A stretch of 64,000 nucleotides of DNA from Halorarius halobius (GTDB lineage Archaea; Halobacteriota; Halobacteria; Halobacteriales; Haloarculaceae), in assembly GCF_024298865.1 (NCBI RefSeq), contig NZ_CP101161.1, positions 2,129,227-2,193,226 on the forward strand, in the 5' to 3' direction. A model generated the notes under the pieces. It saw nothing but the letters and a program-made list of their open reading frames with translations, did no database searches and was not told the DNA's origin. Position numbers and translations under genes: made by a program. Of this stretch, positions 1 through 8,627 are shown piece by piece. How positions within the stretch are numbered: position 1 is the first letter of the stretch; each line of letters opens with the position of its first letter.

Positions 1-1
1 T

Positions 2-601
2 GGCTGTACGGGCGGTGGGGGCGGCGACGGCGCGTCGGGTACGCCGATAGCCGGCCACCCGGCGGGCGCGGACCTCGACGCCCAGCCACGACTGGGCGAC
101 GCCGAAGAGACGGTCATCGTCGCGTTCGAGGACCCGTCGTGTACGCTCTGCCGGCGGTTCGAGCGGGAGACGTACCCCCGAATCGTCTCCGACCTCGTGG
201 AGCCCGGGACCGCGTCGTTCGTCTACCGCGGCCTGCCCATCATCTACCCGTGGGGCGACCCCGCCGCACACGTCTTGGAGGCGACGTTCGCCGCGGACGC
301 CGACGCGTTCTGGGCGCTGAAAGACCACTACTACGCCGAGCAGGGCGCGTTCGACGAGTCGAACGTGTACGAGCGGTCGCGGGCGTTCCTCGACGGCGAG
401 ACGAGCGTCGACGCCGACGCCGTCGTCTCGGCCGCGGAAGGCGGCGAGGCCGACGCCGCGGTGCAGGCGGACCTCGATGCGGGCGGTGCGCTCGACGTCG
501 GGCAGACGCCGGTGTTCTACCTGTTCCGCGACGGGCGCTACGAGACGACGGTGCGGGGCGCACAGGGGTACAGCGTGTTCGCCACCGCGCTGGAGGGGTG
601 A
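2..601 (+). CDS. DsbA-like thioredoxin-fold lipoprotein, 5' end missing
   Basis: This is the 3' part of a thiol-disulfide oxidoreductase; about 199 residues are present and the start lies before the window. The first complete codons read Gly-Cys, which fits the end of a lipobox, so the mature protein is probably lipid-anchored outside the membrane. A C-T-L-C redox motif lies at positions 140-151, and a cis-proline type TP (in GQTPVFYLF) is near the C-terminus, as in the DsbA family (COG1651). The stop codon overlaps the ATG of the next gene (ATGA), so the two are translationally coupled. I infer a role in disulfide formation or isomerisation of exported proteins; the physiological partner is not visible. 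Confidence 0.8.
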   Translation, partial: GCTGGGGGDGASGTPIAGHPAGADLDAQPRLGDAEETVIVAFEDPSCTLCRRFERETYPRIVSDLVEPGTASFVYRGLPIIYPWGDPAAHVLEATFAADADAFWALKDHYYAEQGAFDESNVYERSRAFLDGETSVDADAVVSAAEGGEADAAVQADLDAGGALDVGQTPVFYLFRDGRYETTVRGAQGYSVFATALEG

Positions 602-1179
602 TGCGGCTCCCGACCCGCCGCCGGGACTGGCGGCTGATGGCCCGGACCGCGCGGCTCGTCGTCTCGGTCCCCCGGTACGCGGCACTTTCGGCCGTCGCGG
701 CCGTCGCCGCCCTCTCGCTGTTCGTGTTCTCGCTGAACCTGCCGCTTTTCGGCTACGCGCTCTCGGCGGACCTGGCGCTCATACAGCGGGTCGAACTGCT
801 CGTCGTGCAGTTCCCGTTCGTGGGCCCGGCGTTCGACCCCCTTCAAGGGCTGTTGCTCGTGGGCGTCGCCGCCCTGACGGGCGTCGACGTGGCGATGGCG
901 GTCTACCACTTCCGCGAGCACGGCGTCTCCGTCCGGCAGGGCGGGACCGGCGCGGCGGGCGTCCTGCTCGGAACGCTTGGCGCCGGCTGTGCGGCCTGCG
1001 GCTCCGCGATACTGGTCGGCCTGCTGTCGCTTCTCGGCGTCTCCACCTCCTTGCTGTGGCTCCCGCTGGACGGCCTGGAGTTCGCGCTCGGCGCGGTGGT
1101 CGTGCTCCTGCTGTCGGTGTTCTGGCTGGCCGACGGGATGCGCGGCGGCGAGGTGAACGGCTGTCCGGTGGAGCCGTAG
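601..1179 (+). CDS. Four-TM membrane protein with intramembrane C-A-A-C motif
   Basis: 192 residues with about four hydrophobic helices (roughly 25-45, 80-100, 117-142, 155-178). A cysteine pair, C130-A-A-C133, lies inside the third helix in the context GTLGAGCAACGSAIL. The start overlaps the stop of the DsbA-like gene. A CxxC buried in a membrane helix beside a DsbA-like lipoprotein suggests a membrane electron-transfer partner, by analogy with DsbB, VKOR or CcdA, but I see no homology to any of these families. A role in metal handling is another possibility. The pairing is seen in the sequence; the function is inference. Confidence 0.7.
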   Translation: MRLPTRRRDWRLMARTARLVVSVPRYAALSAVAAVAALSLFVFSLNLPLFGYALSADLALIQRVELLVVQFPFVGPAFDPLQGLLLVGVAALTGVDVAMAVYHFREHGVSVRQGGTGAAGVLLGTLGAGCAACGSAILVGLLSLLGVSTSLLWLPLDGLEFALGAVVVLLLSVFWLADGMRGGEVNGCPVEP

Positions 1180-1223
1180 CGCGCGAGAGTTTAACCGACA
1201 GGGGGGCGTAGCCGGCGTGTCAG

Positions 1224-1652
1224 ATGGACGACGACGAGCCGGCGTTCCGGACCGCCGCGGACCTCCGCGAGGAGACGCGGGCCGCCACGCCCGACTTCTC
1301 CATCCCGGAGCATCCGGAGCGCCGCTACCCCCGCGAGGGGGGCGTCGAGTACGAGGGCGGGACCGTGTTCCTGTTGTCGCCCGCGGGCGAGCGCGACGAG
1401 GCGTCGCTGGCGTCGCTCGTCGAAGCCGTCCTCGACGGCGGCGACTACCGCTACGGCGACTGGTTCGACTTGCCGATGCCGCTGTTTCTCGTCCACGACG
1501 ACGAGACGGGCGACACGTTCCGCGTGGCCGTCCGCGACGGGCGGGTGGAACTGCACGTCCGCCCGGAGACCGAACCGGCGGGTCTGCGGGAGTTCTACGA
1601 CCGGCTCGTCGACGCCACCGACGGGGAGTGGCGCGTCGAGCGTCGAACCTGA
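1224..1652 (+). CDS. Conserved acidic hypothetical protein
   Basis: 142 residues, soluble and acidic, with no signal peptide or membrane segment. I do not recognise the family. The central part (about residues 45-110) alternates strands and charged loops and could be a small alpha/beta domain. It is transcribed in the same direction as the preceding redox pair and the following protease but is separated from both by 40-60 bp, so it may be a single gene. The coding assignment rests on length, acidic composition and third-position GC; the function is unknown. Confidence 0.6.
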   Translation: MDDDEPAFRTAADLREETRAATPDFSIPEHPERRYPREGGVEYEGGTVFLLSPAGERDEASLASLVEAVLDGGDYRYGDWFDLPMPLFLVHDDETGDTFRVAVRDGRVELHVRPETEPAGLREFYDRLVDATDGEWRVERRT

Positions 1653-1712
1653 CGTTTTGACGGTTTTGCCACGACGTTCATTTGTGTAGGTGTCTCCCGA
1701 TGGGGTAGAGCA

Positions 1713-4001
1713 ATGAGTCTGAACAGGCGCAGTTTCGTGAAAGCCGCCGGCGCCGCTGGCGCGGCGACGGCGTTCACCGGCTCGGCCGGTGCGGTCCCCG
1801 GAATCAGCGACGCTCTGGACGTCGACGGTGGGCTTCAGGAGACGCTGGTGGTGTTTCGCGAGCGGGACGACCGCTCCCTGCTCGACGCGTTCGACCTCCT
1901 GGAAGGGCGCTACGACTACGAGGAACTGCCGGTGACGTGGACGCATCTCGACGGCGACCAGATAGCGACGGTCGCGGAGGACGACCGCGTGCTCCACGTC
2001 TCCGACGCGTTCGAACTCGACTACTACAACGACGCCGAATCGCGCGAGGCGATGAGCGTCACCGAGGAGTGGAACGCCGACGAGCTGGGCTACCAGGGCG
2101 AGGGGTACGACGCCGTCGTCATCGACTCGGGTATCGACGGCTCGCATCCGGACTTCTCGGGCCGGGTCGAGTCCAACTACGAGTACGTCGACGAACCGCT
2201 GGGCGACCGCGACCCGGAGATGTGGGTCGACATCGGCCCCGGCGACTCGGACGAAATCGGCCACGGCCAGCACTGCTGTGGCATCGTCGCGGGCGACGGT
2301 GCCCAGTCCAGCGGCCAGTACCAGGGGATGGCGCCGAAGGCGCGGCTGTCCGTCTACTCGGTGTCGCAGGCCATCTACCTCCCCTATGCGGTCGGCGCGT
2401 GGGACCACATGATCGCCCGCAAGAAGGACGACAGCGTCGACTTCGACCCCGTCGTCTGTTCGAACTCCTACGGCGTCGCCCGCGGTAACGCGTACAACCC
2501 GCTGGACCCGCTGAACGTCGCCACCTGGGAGGCGTTCAACGCGGGCATCCTGCCGGTGTTCGCGGCGGGCAACGACGGCCCCGGCGACGGCACCATCTCG
2601 CGGTACGCGAAGGCGCCCCACGTGCTCGCAGTCGGTGCGGGCACCAAGGAGAAGAGCCTGACCGGGTTCTCCTCGCGGGGCCGCCCGGACGGCAATCACG
2701 ACCGCAAGACCGCCTACGGCAATCTCTCGTCGTACATGGACCGGGTGTTCGCCGGGCGCGTCATCACGAGCGACGGAACGCTCTCGGGAACGGTGGGGCC
2801 GGGGGTCGACGGCTCGGCTGTGGGCGGCCCGGGCGCCTCCAGCGGGTCGAGCACCCACGAGCTACGGGTGCCGGACAACGCGGACCTGCTCGAAGGGTCG
2901 CTGTCGCTTCAGCCGGGCGGCCAGCAGGTGCAGGTGTCGTTCTACCAGGACCGCGACGGCGACGGCGAGCAGGAACTCGTCGCGCGGATGGGCGAAGAGC
3001 CCGTCTACATCCACAAGGACATCGCCGTGGACCTCGACGGCGGCGAGCCGCTCCGCGTGGAGTTCACGCCGAAGAACGCCGCCGCCGCACAGTACGAGTT
3101 CTCGTACACGCTGTTCGAGACCCGTGACGACGGCGACGCGGACCTCGACGAACGTCGGCCGGTGTCGCTGTTCCGGCCGGGCATCGTCACGCACGGCAAC
3201 AGCGTGATGTCGACGTTCGACCCCGAGGACGCGCTCCGGCCACCGACGTCGACCGAGCCGTTCTACGGGCGCATCTCCGGCACGTCGATGGCGTGCCCGG
3301 CCGCCGCCGGCATCGCGGTGCTCGTCGTCCAGGCCGCCGAGGACGTGGGCCTTGAGTACGCCGGGCAGGCCGAGGTGGAGTCGACGGTGAACACGGCCGA
3401 CTTCGGGCCGCTGTCGGTCATCAACACGCTGGAGGCGACGACGGAGACGAACGCCGACGCCGACTACACGCCCCACGATGCGGGCGCCGGCTGGGTCGAC
3501 GCGGAGGCCGCCGTCGAGGCGGCAAAGCAGGGGCTCTCGTCGTTCGACGACGTGACGCTCGCCTCCGAGTCGACGCCGCCGCCGGTCGTCGACCTCTCGG
3601 TGCAGGGGACGCGAACCAGCGACGGCACCACCTTCACCGGCGGTCAGACCGACCAGGTGAAACTCACCGTCGACAGCGTCCCGACGAAGGGCGTCTCCGA
3701 GGTGCAGGTCATCGACCGGATACCGAGCGACTGGGACGTCAAAGAGGAGTTCTCCGACGGCGTCGAGACGGTCGAGGAGACGGACTCCGGCCAGGAGGTC
3801 CACTTCACCGGTTCGGTCGCAGTCGGCGACTCCGTGAGCTACTTCGTCGAAGCGCCGTCGGGCCCGCAGGCGACGGGGAGCTACACGTTCGGGTCGGCGA
3901 AGGCGTCGACGCCCGAGGGCGTCGACCTGACCGGTAGCGAGGAGACGACGTTCGGCGGCACCAAACGGAAGGTCGTCGTGGGCGTCGGCACGAACGCCTG
4001 A
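1713..4001 (+). CDS. Tat-exported subtilisin-like serine protease (S8 family)
   Basis: 762 residues. The N-terminus carries a twin-arginine signal (NRRSFVKAAGAAG) followed by a short hydrophobic Ala-rich stretch, so the protein is probably exported folded. The S8 catalytic triad is complete: Asp138 in VIDSGIDGSHPDF, His184 in GHGQHCCG and Ser525 in GTSMACPAAAG, with oxyanion Asn287 in AAGNDGPGDG. The long interval between Asn287 and Ser525 holds an inserted beta-rich segment (about 365-470) that resembles a P-domain-like jelly roll. After the catalytic domain, residues 620-755 form a beta-rich extension, perhaps a CARDB- or DUF11-like adhesion domain. Related secreted haloarchaeal enzymes are halolysins. 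It stands alone with no neighbour of related function. Confidence 0.93.
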   Translation: MSLNRRSFVKAAGAAGAATAFTGSAGAVPGISDALDVDGGLQETLVVFRERDDRSLLDAFDLLEGRYDYEELPVTWTHLDGDQIATVAEDDRVLHVSDAFELDYYNDAESREAMSVTEEWNADELGYQGEGYDAVVIDSGIDGSHPDFSGRVESNYEYVDEPLGDRDPEMWVDIGPGDSDEIGHGQHCCGIVAGDGAQSSGQYQGMAPKARLSVYSVSQAIYLPYAVGAWDHMIARKKDDSVDFDPVVCSNSYGVARGNAYNPLDPLNVATWEAFNAGILPVFAAGNDGPGDGTISRYAKAPHVLAVGAGTKEKSLTGFSSRGRPDGNHDRKTAYGNLSSYMDRVFAGRVITSDGTLSGTVGPGVDGSAVGGPGASSGSSTHELRVPDNADLLEGSLSLQPGGQQVQVSFYQDRDGDGEQELVARMGEEPVYIHKDIAVDLDGGEPLRVEFTPKNAAAAQYEFSYTLFETRDDGDADLDERRPVSLFRPGIVTHGNSVMSTFDPEDALRPPTSTEPFYGRISGTSMACPAAAGIAVLVVQAAEDVGLEYAGQAEVESTVNTADFGPLSVINTLEATTETNADADYTPHDAGAGWVDAEAAVEAAKQGLSSFDDVTLASESTPPPVVDLSVQGTRTSDGTTFTGGQTDQVKLTVDSVPTKGVSEVQVIDRIPSDWDVKEEFSDGVETVEETDSGQEVHFTGSVAVGDSVSYFVEAPSGPQATGSYTFGSAKASTPEGVDLTGSEETTFGGTKRKVVVGVGTNA

Positions 4002-4076
4002 CCCACGCCGGAAACCACGTTTCGCCGCCGACGGCACTGTCGGGACGCCGTACCGAAGAAGAGCGGCGCGTCGGCT

Positions 4077-4481
4077 CTAGCTGTCGCCGAGCGCGAAGCC
4101 GACCGCGAGGAACGCGACCGCAAGCGCGAGATGGAGGAAGTTGTCCGCCATGTTCAGCGCGATGAGGTTGGCGAACAGGTCGAACAGCACGAACCCGAGC
4201 ACCGTCACCAGCAGGTAGACGACGCCCAGCGTCTTGTTGTACCCCTCGGCGAACTCGCCGCCGGCGTAGTAGCCCGCCGCCAGGCCCGCGACGCCCGACA
4301 GGAGGTGGATGGCGTCGTGCAGGTAGTTCCGGCCGAAGATGATGAGTTCGCCGCTCTGTCCGCCGAGCACCGGCCCGAGCACGCCCACGAGCGCGAGCAC
4401 GGCGCCGAACAGCAGTGCGACCGTCACCTGGATGTTGCTCATACCGCCCGAATCCGTCGCCGTTGCGGTGGCCTCTGACAT
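4077..4481 (-). CDS. DUF4383-like four-TM membrane protein
   Basis: 134 residues with a short polar Thr/Ala-rich N-terminus and four hydrophobic helices. The motif NYLHDAIHLLSGVAGL and a later LNMADNFLHLALAVAF match the paired Asn-x-x-His-Leu pattern of DUF4383-type small membrane proteins. The function of that family is not established. It lies tail-to-tail with the protease gene, about 75 bp apart, and head-to-head with the ornithine cyclodeaminase gene. No partner is evident. Confidence 0.75.
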   Translation of the reverse strand: MSEATATATDSGGMSNIQVTVALLFGAVLALVGVLGPVLGGQSGELIIFGRNYLHDAIHLLSGVAGLAAGYYAGGEFAEGYNKTLGVVYLLVTVLGFVLFDLFANLIALNMADNFLHLALAVAFLAVGFALGDS

Positions 4482-4591
4482 GGTCCGGTCGCAGGTGCCC
4501 GTCGTCCGGTGGTAAACGTTGTCCCAAATGTTACCGCATTCCCTCCCTACAGTCCCGCAACCGACTTACCGAGCGCCGGCCATTCGCCGGT

Positions 4592-5818
4592 ATGACAGTC
4601 TCCCGCGTGGTCGAACTCGAGGGCCACATCATCGACTCGGGGATGATGCAGGCGGCGTTCGGCATCGTGATGGACATGGGCGGCGACTTCGACGTCGAGC
4701 AGTTCGACGTGGGGAAACACAAAGAGGCGCAGTCGTACGCGCGGATGCGGGTGTTCGCGGAGGACGAACCGACGCTCCAGAGCATCGTCCACGAACTCCA
4801 CCAGAACGGCGCGAATCCGGTCGACCCGACGGACGCGGAACTGACGCCCGCGCCCGCCGACCAGGTCGTCCCGGACGGGTTCTACTCGACGACGAATCAC
4901 CCGACGCAGATACGCTACGACGGCGAGTGGGTCGAGGTCCAGAACATGGAGATGGACTGTGCGGTCGTCGTCGAGGACGGCGAGTCGCCGACCGCGTACA
5001 CGAAGGTCCTCAACGCCATCGAGGAAGGGGACCTCGTGGTGACGGGCGAGGCGGGCATTCGGGTCAAACCACCCGAACGACCTCGCGACGACGAGGGCGC
5101 GTTCGGGTTCATGCAGGGTGGCGTTTCCGCCGAGCGACCCTCGGAGACGACCATCAAGCAGGTCGCGGAGGCCATCGACGAGGTGAAACGCGAGGACGGG
5201 AACGTGCTGGTCGTCGCGGGGCCGGCGCTCATCCACTCCGGGGCACGCGAGGCGCTCGCCCGCCTCGTCCGCGAGGGGTACGTCGACGGGCTCTCGGCCG
5301 GCAACGGCTTCGCCGTCCACGACATCGAGCGCGACCTCTACGGCACGTCGCTGGGCGTCGACACCGAGACGCTCGACCACGCCCGAAAGGGCCACAAACA
5401 CCACATCTACACCATCTCCGAGATAATCCGCGCCGGGAGCATCCCCGACGCCGTCGACGAGGGGCTGGTCGAGTCGGGCGTGATGTACGAGTGCGTGACG
5501 AACGACGTGCCGTACGTGCTCGCCGGCTCCATCCGCGACGACGGCCCCCTGCCGGACACCATCACCGACGCCATCGAGGCGCAAAACGCCATCCGCGAGC
5601 AGGCCCACGAGGCCGACATGGTGCTGATGCTGTCGACGCTTCTCCACTCGGTCGCGGTCGGCAACTGCCTCCCGTCGACGACGCGTGTGGTCTGTGTCGA
5701 CATCAACCCGGCGACGGTCACGCAACTGCTGGACCGCGGGAGCGCGCAGGCCGTCGGGATGGTGACCGACATCGGGACGTTCGTGCCGTCGCTGGCGGAG
5801 AACCTGCTCGACGAGTAG
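4592..5818 (+). CDS. Archaeal ornithine cyclodeaminase (TIGR00300 / LOR-SDH type)
   Basis: 408 residues. The N-terminal domain starts VVELEGHIIDSGMM and contains NMEMDCAVVV, as in the LOR/SDH-like part of the family. The C-terminal half has a Rossmann-type region with LVVAGPALIHSGAREAL, the segment LSAGNGFAVHDIERDLYGTS, and VVCVDINPATVTQLLDRGS. These place it in the TIGR00300 family, whose methanogen members convert L-ornithine to L-proline and ammonia with NAD. It probably supplies proline from arginine catabolism in the cytoplasm. The start was taken at the ATG giving the conserved MTVSRVVELEG N-terminus. Its stop abuts the stop of the next, convergent gene with no base between them. Confidence 0.88.
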   Translation: MTVSRVVELEGHIIDSGMMQAAFGIVMDMGGDFDVEQFDVGKHKEAQSYARMRVFAEDEPTLQSIVHELHQNGANPVDPTDAELTPAPADQVVPDGFYSTTNHPTQIRYDGEWVEVQNMEMDCAVVVEDGESPTAYTKVLNAIEEGDLVVTGEAGIRVKPPERPRDDEGAFGFMQGGVSAERPSETTIKQVAEAIDEVKREDGNVLVVAGPALIHSGAREALARLVREGYVDGLSAGNGFAVHDIERDLYGTSLGVDTETLDHARKGHKHHIYTISEIIRAGSIPDAVDEGLVESGVMYECVTNDVPYVLAGSIRDDGPLPDTITDAIEAQNAIREQAHEADMVLMLSTLLHSVAVGNCLPSTTRVVCVDINPATVTQLLDRGSAQAVGMVTDIGTFVPSLAENLLDE

Positions 5819-6112
5819 CTACTCCCGGTCGGTGCGTTCGGCCTGTTCCTGTATCTCCTCGACCGCCTTCGCCTGCTCCTCGCGGGCGATGCCGCCCGAC
5901 TCCGCGTAGCGGCCGGTGCGTTCGCCCGACGAGGTGAACCCCCACACGTCGCCCTCGCCGGAACTGCCGCGCCACTGCACGAGGAGGCCGGCGGCGACGA
6001 GCACGAGCACCGCGACTGCCGCGCCCGGAGCGGGACCGAGCACCTGGACCAGGCCGGCCCCTGCCCCGAGCGAGAGGGCCACGAGGACGGCGACCGCGCC
6101 ACGTCGGACCAT
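5819..6112 (-). CDS. Small two-helix membrane protein
   Basis: 97 residues from the ATG at 6112. Two adjacent hydrophobic helices (about 7-25 and 29-47) are followed by a short linker, WGFTSSGERTGR, and a charged helical tail rich in Glu, Gln and Lys that would lie in the cytoplasm. I do not recognise the family. A longer reading to 6187 adds an Arg/Gly-rich extension untypical of haloarchaeal N-termini, so I chose the internal start. It is convergent with the ornithine cyclodeaminase gene. Confidence 0.6.
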   Translation of the reverse strand: MVRRGAVAVLVALSLGAGAGLVQVLGPAPGAAVAVLVLVAAGLLVQWRGSSGEGDVWGFTSSGERTGRYAESGGIAREEQAKAVEEIQEQAERTDRE

Positions 6113-6196
6113 GTTCTGTCTCGTGGCTCCTCCGGAAAAAGCGTGGCCTCGGCGTTCGCCGCCCGCCGCGCGTCGCGGGGCGTCCACGGCGTGGCG

Positions 6197-6469
6197 CTAC
6201 ACGCCCTCGACGGTCTCGCGGTAGCGGACGACCTCCTCGTGGGCGCGCTGTATCTGCTCGCTGGCGGCCTCGTTCACCTGCTCGTTTACCTCGTCGAGGA
6301 TGTTCTCGATGCGCGCCAGGCGGCCGTGGTCCGGACCGCGGTCCCGCTCCGCGAGCGTCCGGAGTTGCTCCGCGAGGTCGCGGAGTCGCTCGGCCGCCGC
6401 CCCGTCGTCCGCCTCCTCGGCGGCCCGCTCCGCCATGTCGCCGGCCACGCGCAACCAGTCCTGACTCAT
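6197..6469 (-). CDS. Small acidic coiled-coil protein
   Basis: 90 residues from the ATG at 6469. The sequence is almost entirely charged and helical: an Ala/Glu/Arg-rich first half (MSQDWLRVAGDMAERAAEEA) and a second half, ARIENILDEVNEQVNEAAS, with heptad-like spacing. No enzyme motif is present. Short helical proteins of this kind are common and conserved in haloarchaea, but I know of no function. The ATG at 6496 would add nine residues; the shorter form fits the usual MS.. N-terminus. It lies upstream of the small membrane protein on the same strand. Confidence 0.55.
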   Translation of the reverse strand: MSQDWLRVAGDMAERAAEEADDGAAAERLRDLAEQLRTLAERDRGPDHGRLARIENILDEVNEQVNEAASEQIQRAHEEVVRYRETVEGV

Positions 6470-6512
6470 GGTGACACGTTGACCGGGCGTCGTCAAAACA
6501 GTTCGGTCGCCG

Positions 6513-6899
6513 TCAGTCGACCAGCGGCACCGTGACGACCGGGATGGGCGTCTCCAAAAGCAGGTCCTGGGCCGTCGACCCGAACAGCATCTTGCCGGTC
6601 GGCGACCGCTTGCGGATGCCGATGACGAGTTCGTCGGCCTCGTGCTCCTCCGCGAACGTGAGCATGTCCTCCTGGGGGCTGTTCCCGCGGACGAGCTGGT
6701 GGCTCTCGGCGCCGACGCCGTCCTCGAGCACCTCCAGCGCCTCCGTCCCCTCCAGGACGTCCTCGTCGCTGGTACTGTCGCCGCCCCGCAGGGAGTTCAC
6801 CGCGTATACGGTGTCGCCGTCCTCGATGCGCCCCTCGAGGTACGCGAGCAGTTTCTCGCTCGTCTCCACGCCGTCGGTTCCTACGATGTACGTCGTCAT
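6513..6899 (-). CDS. Universal stress protein (UspA family)
   Basis: 128 residues, a full-length single UspA domain. The N-terminal strand MTTYIVGTDGVETSEKLL carries the conserved Asp. The C-terminal half has ADELVIGIRKRSPTGKMLFG followed by STAQDLL, which fits the ATP-binding pattern G-2x-G-9x-G-S/T of this family only loosely at its first glycine. The end, PIPVVTVPLVD, is the standard last strand. UspA proteins are cytoplasmic nucleotide-binding dimers linked to stress survival; the particular stress cannot be read from sequence. It is a single gene, head-to-head with the PurD-like gene. Confidence 0.88.
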   Translation of the reverse strand: MTTYIVGTDGVETSEKLLAYLEGRIEDGDTVYAVNSLRGGDSTSDEDVLEGTEALEVLEDGVGAESHQLVRGNSPQEDMLTFAEEHEADELVIGIRKRSPTGKMLFGSTAQDLLLETPIPVVTVPLVD

Positions 6900-7037
6900 A
6901 CGGGTCGTTCTGTCGCTCCGGCGAGATAAAAGTATCTCCCCCGGCTCCCGGTGTCTGGGAACCGGCGCCGCCGTCGTCGGAGCGAGTCCCTCCGGCCCGC
7001 GCCGACCACTTTTGTCGTCGACCGTCATACTGGTCGC

Positions 7038-8357
7038 ATGGACGCCAGAAACTTCCTGTTCTGTTCGCTCGACGCGGCGCTCGTCGGGGACCTCGCGTGG
7101 CACGTCCACCAGGAAGGACACGACGTGAAGTACTACATCGAGGCCGAGGGCGACCGCGAAATCGGTGACGGCTTCGTCCCGAAAACGGACGACTGGCGCG
7201 CGGAGGTCGAGTGGGCCGACGTCGTCGTCTTCGACGACATCTGGGTCGGTTCGGACGTCGGGACGGGCCAACTCGCCCGGGAACTCCGCGAGCACGGGAA
7301 AGCCGTCGTCGGTGGCACGCCGAACACCGACCGCCTCGAGGACGACCGTGGCTACGCGATGGAAATCCTCGAACAGCACGGGGTCACCACCATTGAGCAC
7401 CACATCTTCGAGAACTTCGACGCCGGCATCCAGCACGTCAAGGAGCATCCGGCTCCGTACGTCGTCAAGCCGCTCGGGGAGGTCCAGAACGTCAAGCGCC
7501 TGCTGTACGTGGGGAACGAAGACGACGGCAGTGACGTCGTGGACGTACTGAAGGCGTACAAGAAAGCGTGGGGCCACCGGATGAAGGGGTTCCAGCTACA
7601 GCGGAAAGTCGAGGGCGTCGAGGTCGCCGTCTGTGGGTTCTTCGACGGCGAGGCGTTCATCGACCAGGTGAATTTCAACTTCGAGCACAAGAAGTTGTTC
7701 CCGGGAAACATCGGCCCCTCGACCGGCGAGATGGGGACGTCGATGTTCTGGGCCGGGCAGAACAAACTGTTCCAGGAGACGCTCGGCAAACTCGAAGACT
7801 GGCTCGCCGAGGAGGGGTACGTCGGGAGTATCGACATCAACTGCATCGTCAACGAGAACGGCATCTACCCGCTGGAGTTCACGCCCCGGTTCGGCTACCC
7901 GACCATCGCCCTCCAGGAGGAGTCCATCGAGTCCTCGACGGCGGCGTTCTTTTACGACCTCGCACACGGGAACGACCCGGAACTGGAGGTCCACAACGGC
8001 TATCAGGTCGGCGTCCGCGTCGTCCTGCCGCCGTTCCCGTTCGACGACGAGAGGACGTACGACGAGAACTCCCGGAACGCCGCCGTGGTGTTTCAGACCG
8101 AGAGCCGGGAGGGAATCCACCTCGAAGACGCGAAGAAGGTCGACGGGCAGTGGCGCGCCGCTGGCGACAACGGGATGCCCATCGTCGTGACCGGCAAGGG
8201 CGACACCATGCACGCCGCGCGTGAGCAGGCGTACGGCCGCATCGACGACATCGTGATGCCGAACATGTACTACCGTGACGACATCGGCGAGCGGTGGATC
8301 GACGGGGACGGGGACCGCCTGCAGGCGTGGGGGTATCTCGGCCCCGCCGATAGCTAA
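7038..8357 (+). CDS. PurD-like ATP-grasp protein
   Basis: 439 residues. It shows the ATP-grasp layout: an N-terminal alpha/beta domain (MDARNFLFCSLDAALVGDLA), an ATP-binding part with APYVVKPLGEVQNVKRL and FQLQRKVEGVEVAVCGFFDG, and a metal-binding region ending NENGIYPLEFTPRFGYPT, comparable to the E-x-N-x-R-F-G motif of GAR synthetase (PurD). The N-terminus lacks the usual GGGGREHA loop of genuine PurD, so I treat it as a paralogue, possibly with another amine or acid substrate. It stands apart from any purine gene. The ATG at 7038 was chosen because the upstream extension is Arg-rich and non-conserved. A decayed copy of its 3' end lies just downstream. Confidence 0.75.
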   Translation: MDARNFLFCSLDAALVGDLAWHVHQEGHDVKYYIEAEGDREIGDGFVPKTDDWRAEVEWADVVVFDDIWVGSDVGTGQLARELREHGKAVVGGTPNTDRLEDDRGYAMEILEQHGVTTIEHHIFENFDAGIQHVKEHPAPYVVKPLGEVQNVKRLLYVGNEDDGSDVVDVLKAYKKAWGHRMKGFQLQRKVEGVEVAVCGFFDGEAFIDQVNFNFEHKKLFPGNIGPSTGEMGTSMFWAGQNKLFQETLGKLEDWLAEEGYVGSIDINCIVNENGIYPLEFTPRFGYPTIALQEESIESSTAAFFYDLAHGNDPELEVHNGYQVGVRVVLPPFPFDDERTYDENSRNAAVVFQTESREGIHLEDAKKVDGQWRAAGDNGMPIVVTGKGDTMHAAREQAYGRIDDIVMPNMYYRDDIGERWIDGDGDRLQAWGYLGPADS

Positions 8358-8398
8358 ACTCGACCCCGGAACCGGACGACTGCACCGGCCTCACCGTC

Positions 8399-8492
8399 CT
8401 CCCGGACACGCACTATCCCGGACACGCACTACCGTGACGAGAACGGCACGCGGTGGAGCGGTCGGCGGGCGACCGCCTGCTCGCCGAAGGAT
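8399..8492 (+). pseudogene. Eroded remnant of a second PurD-like 3' end
   Basis: From 8427 the DNA matches the end of the preceding gene (from 8268). The first 31 aligned bases differ at only 5 positions, and after an indel GACCGCCTG is identical. The peptide HYRDENGTRW parallels YYRDDIGERW of the intact gene, and a one-base deletion then shifts the frame to give DRLLAEG. Just before it, a 15-bp unit (CCCGGACACGCACTA) is present twice in a row at 8401-8430. I read this as the relic of a duplicated paralogue. Confidence 0.5.
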
Positions 8493-8588
8493 GTCTCCGA
8501 CGTCGAGTCGCTCGGGCGAGCCAGTGTCCCGCTCCGGTGCCGTTCGCTCTCGACCGCTTTACGGGTGTTCTTACCGGTTCTCCCGCGA

Positions 8589-8599
8589 AGAATTAAGAA
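8589..8599 (+). promoter_or_regulatory. Probable crtB promoter (TATA box)
   Basis: An AT-rich element, AGAATTAAGAA, centred near 8595 lies about 33 bp before the crtB ATG in otherwise GC-rich DNA. The spacing implies transcription starting close to the start codon, with a leader of only a few bases. Confidence 0.5.
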
Positions 8600-8627
8600 C
8601 TCACGAACCGTACGTTCAGGCGACTGA

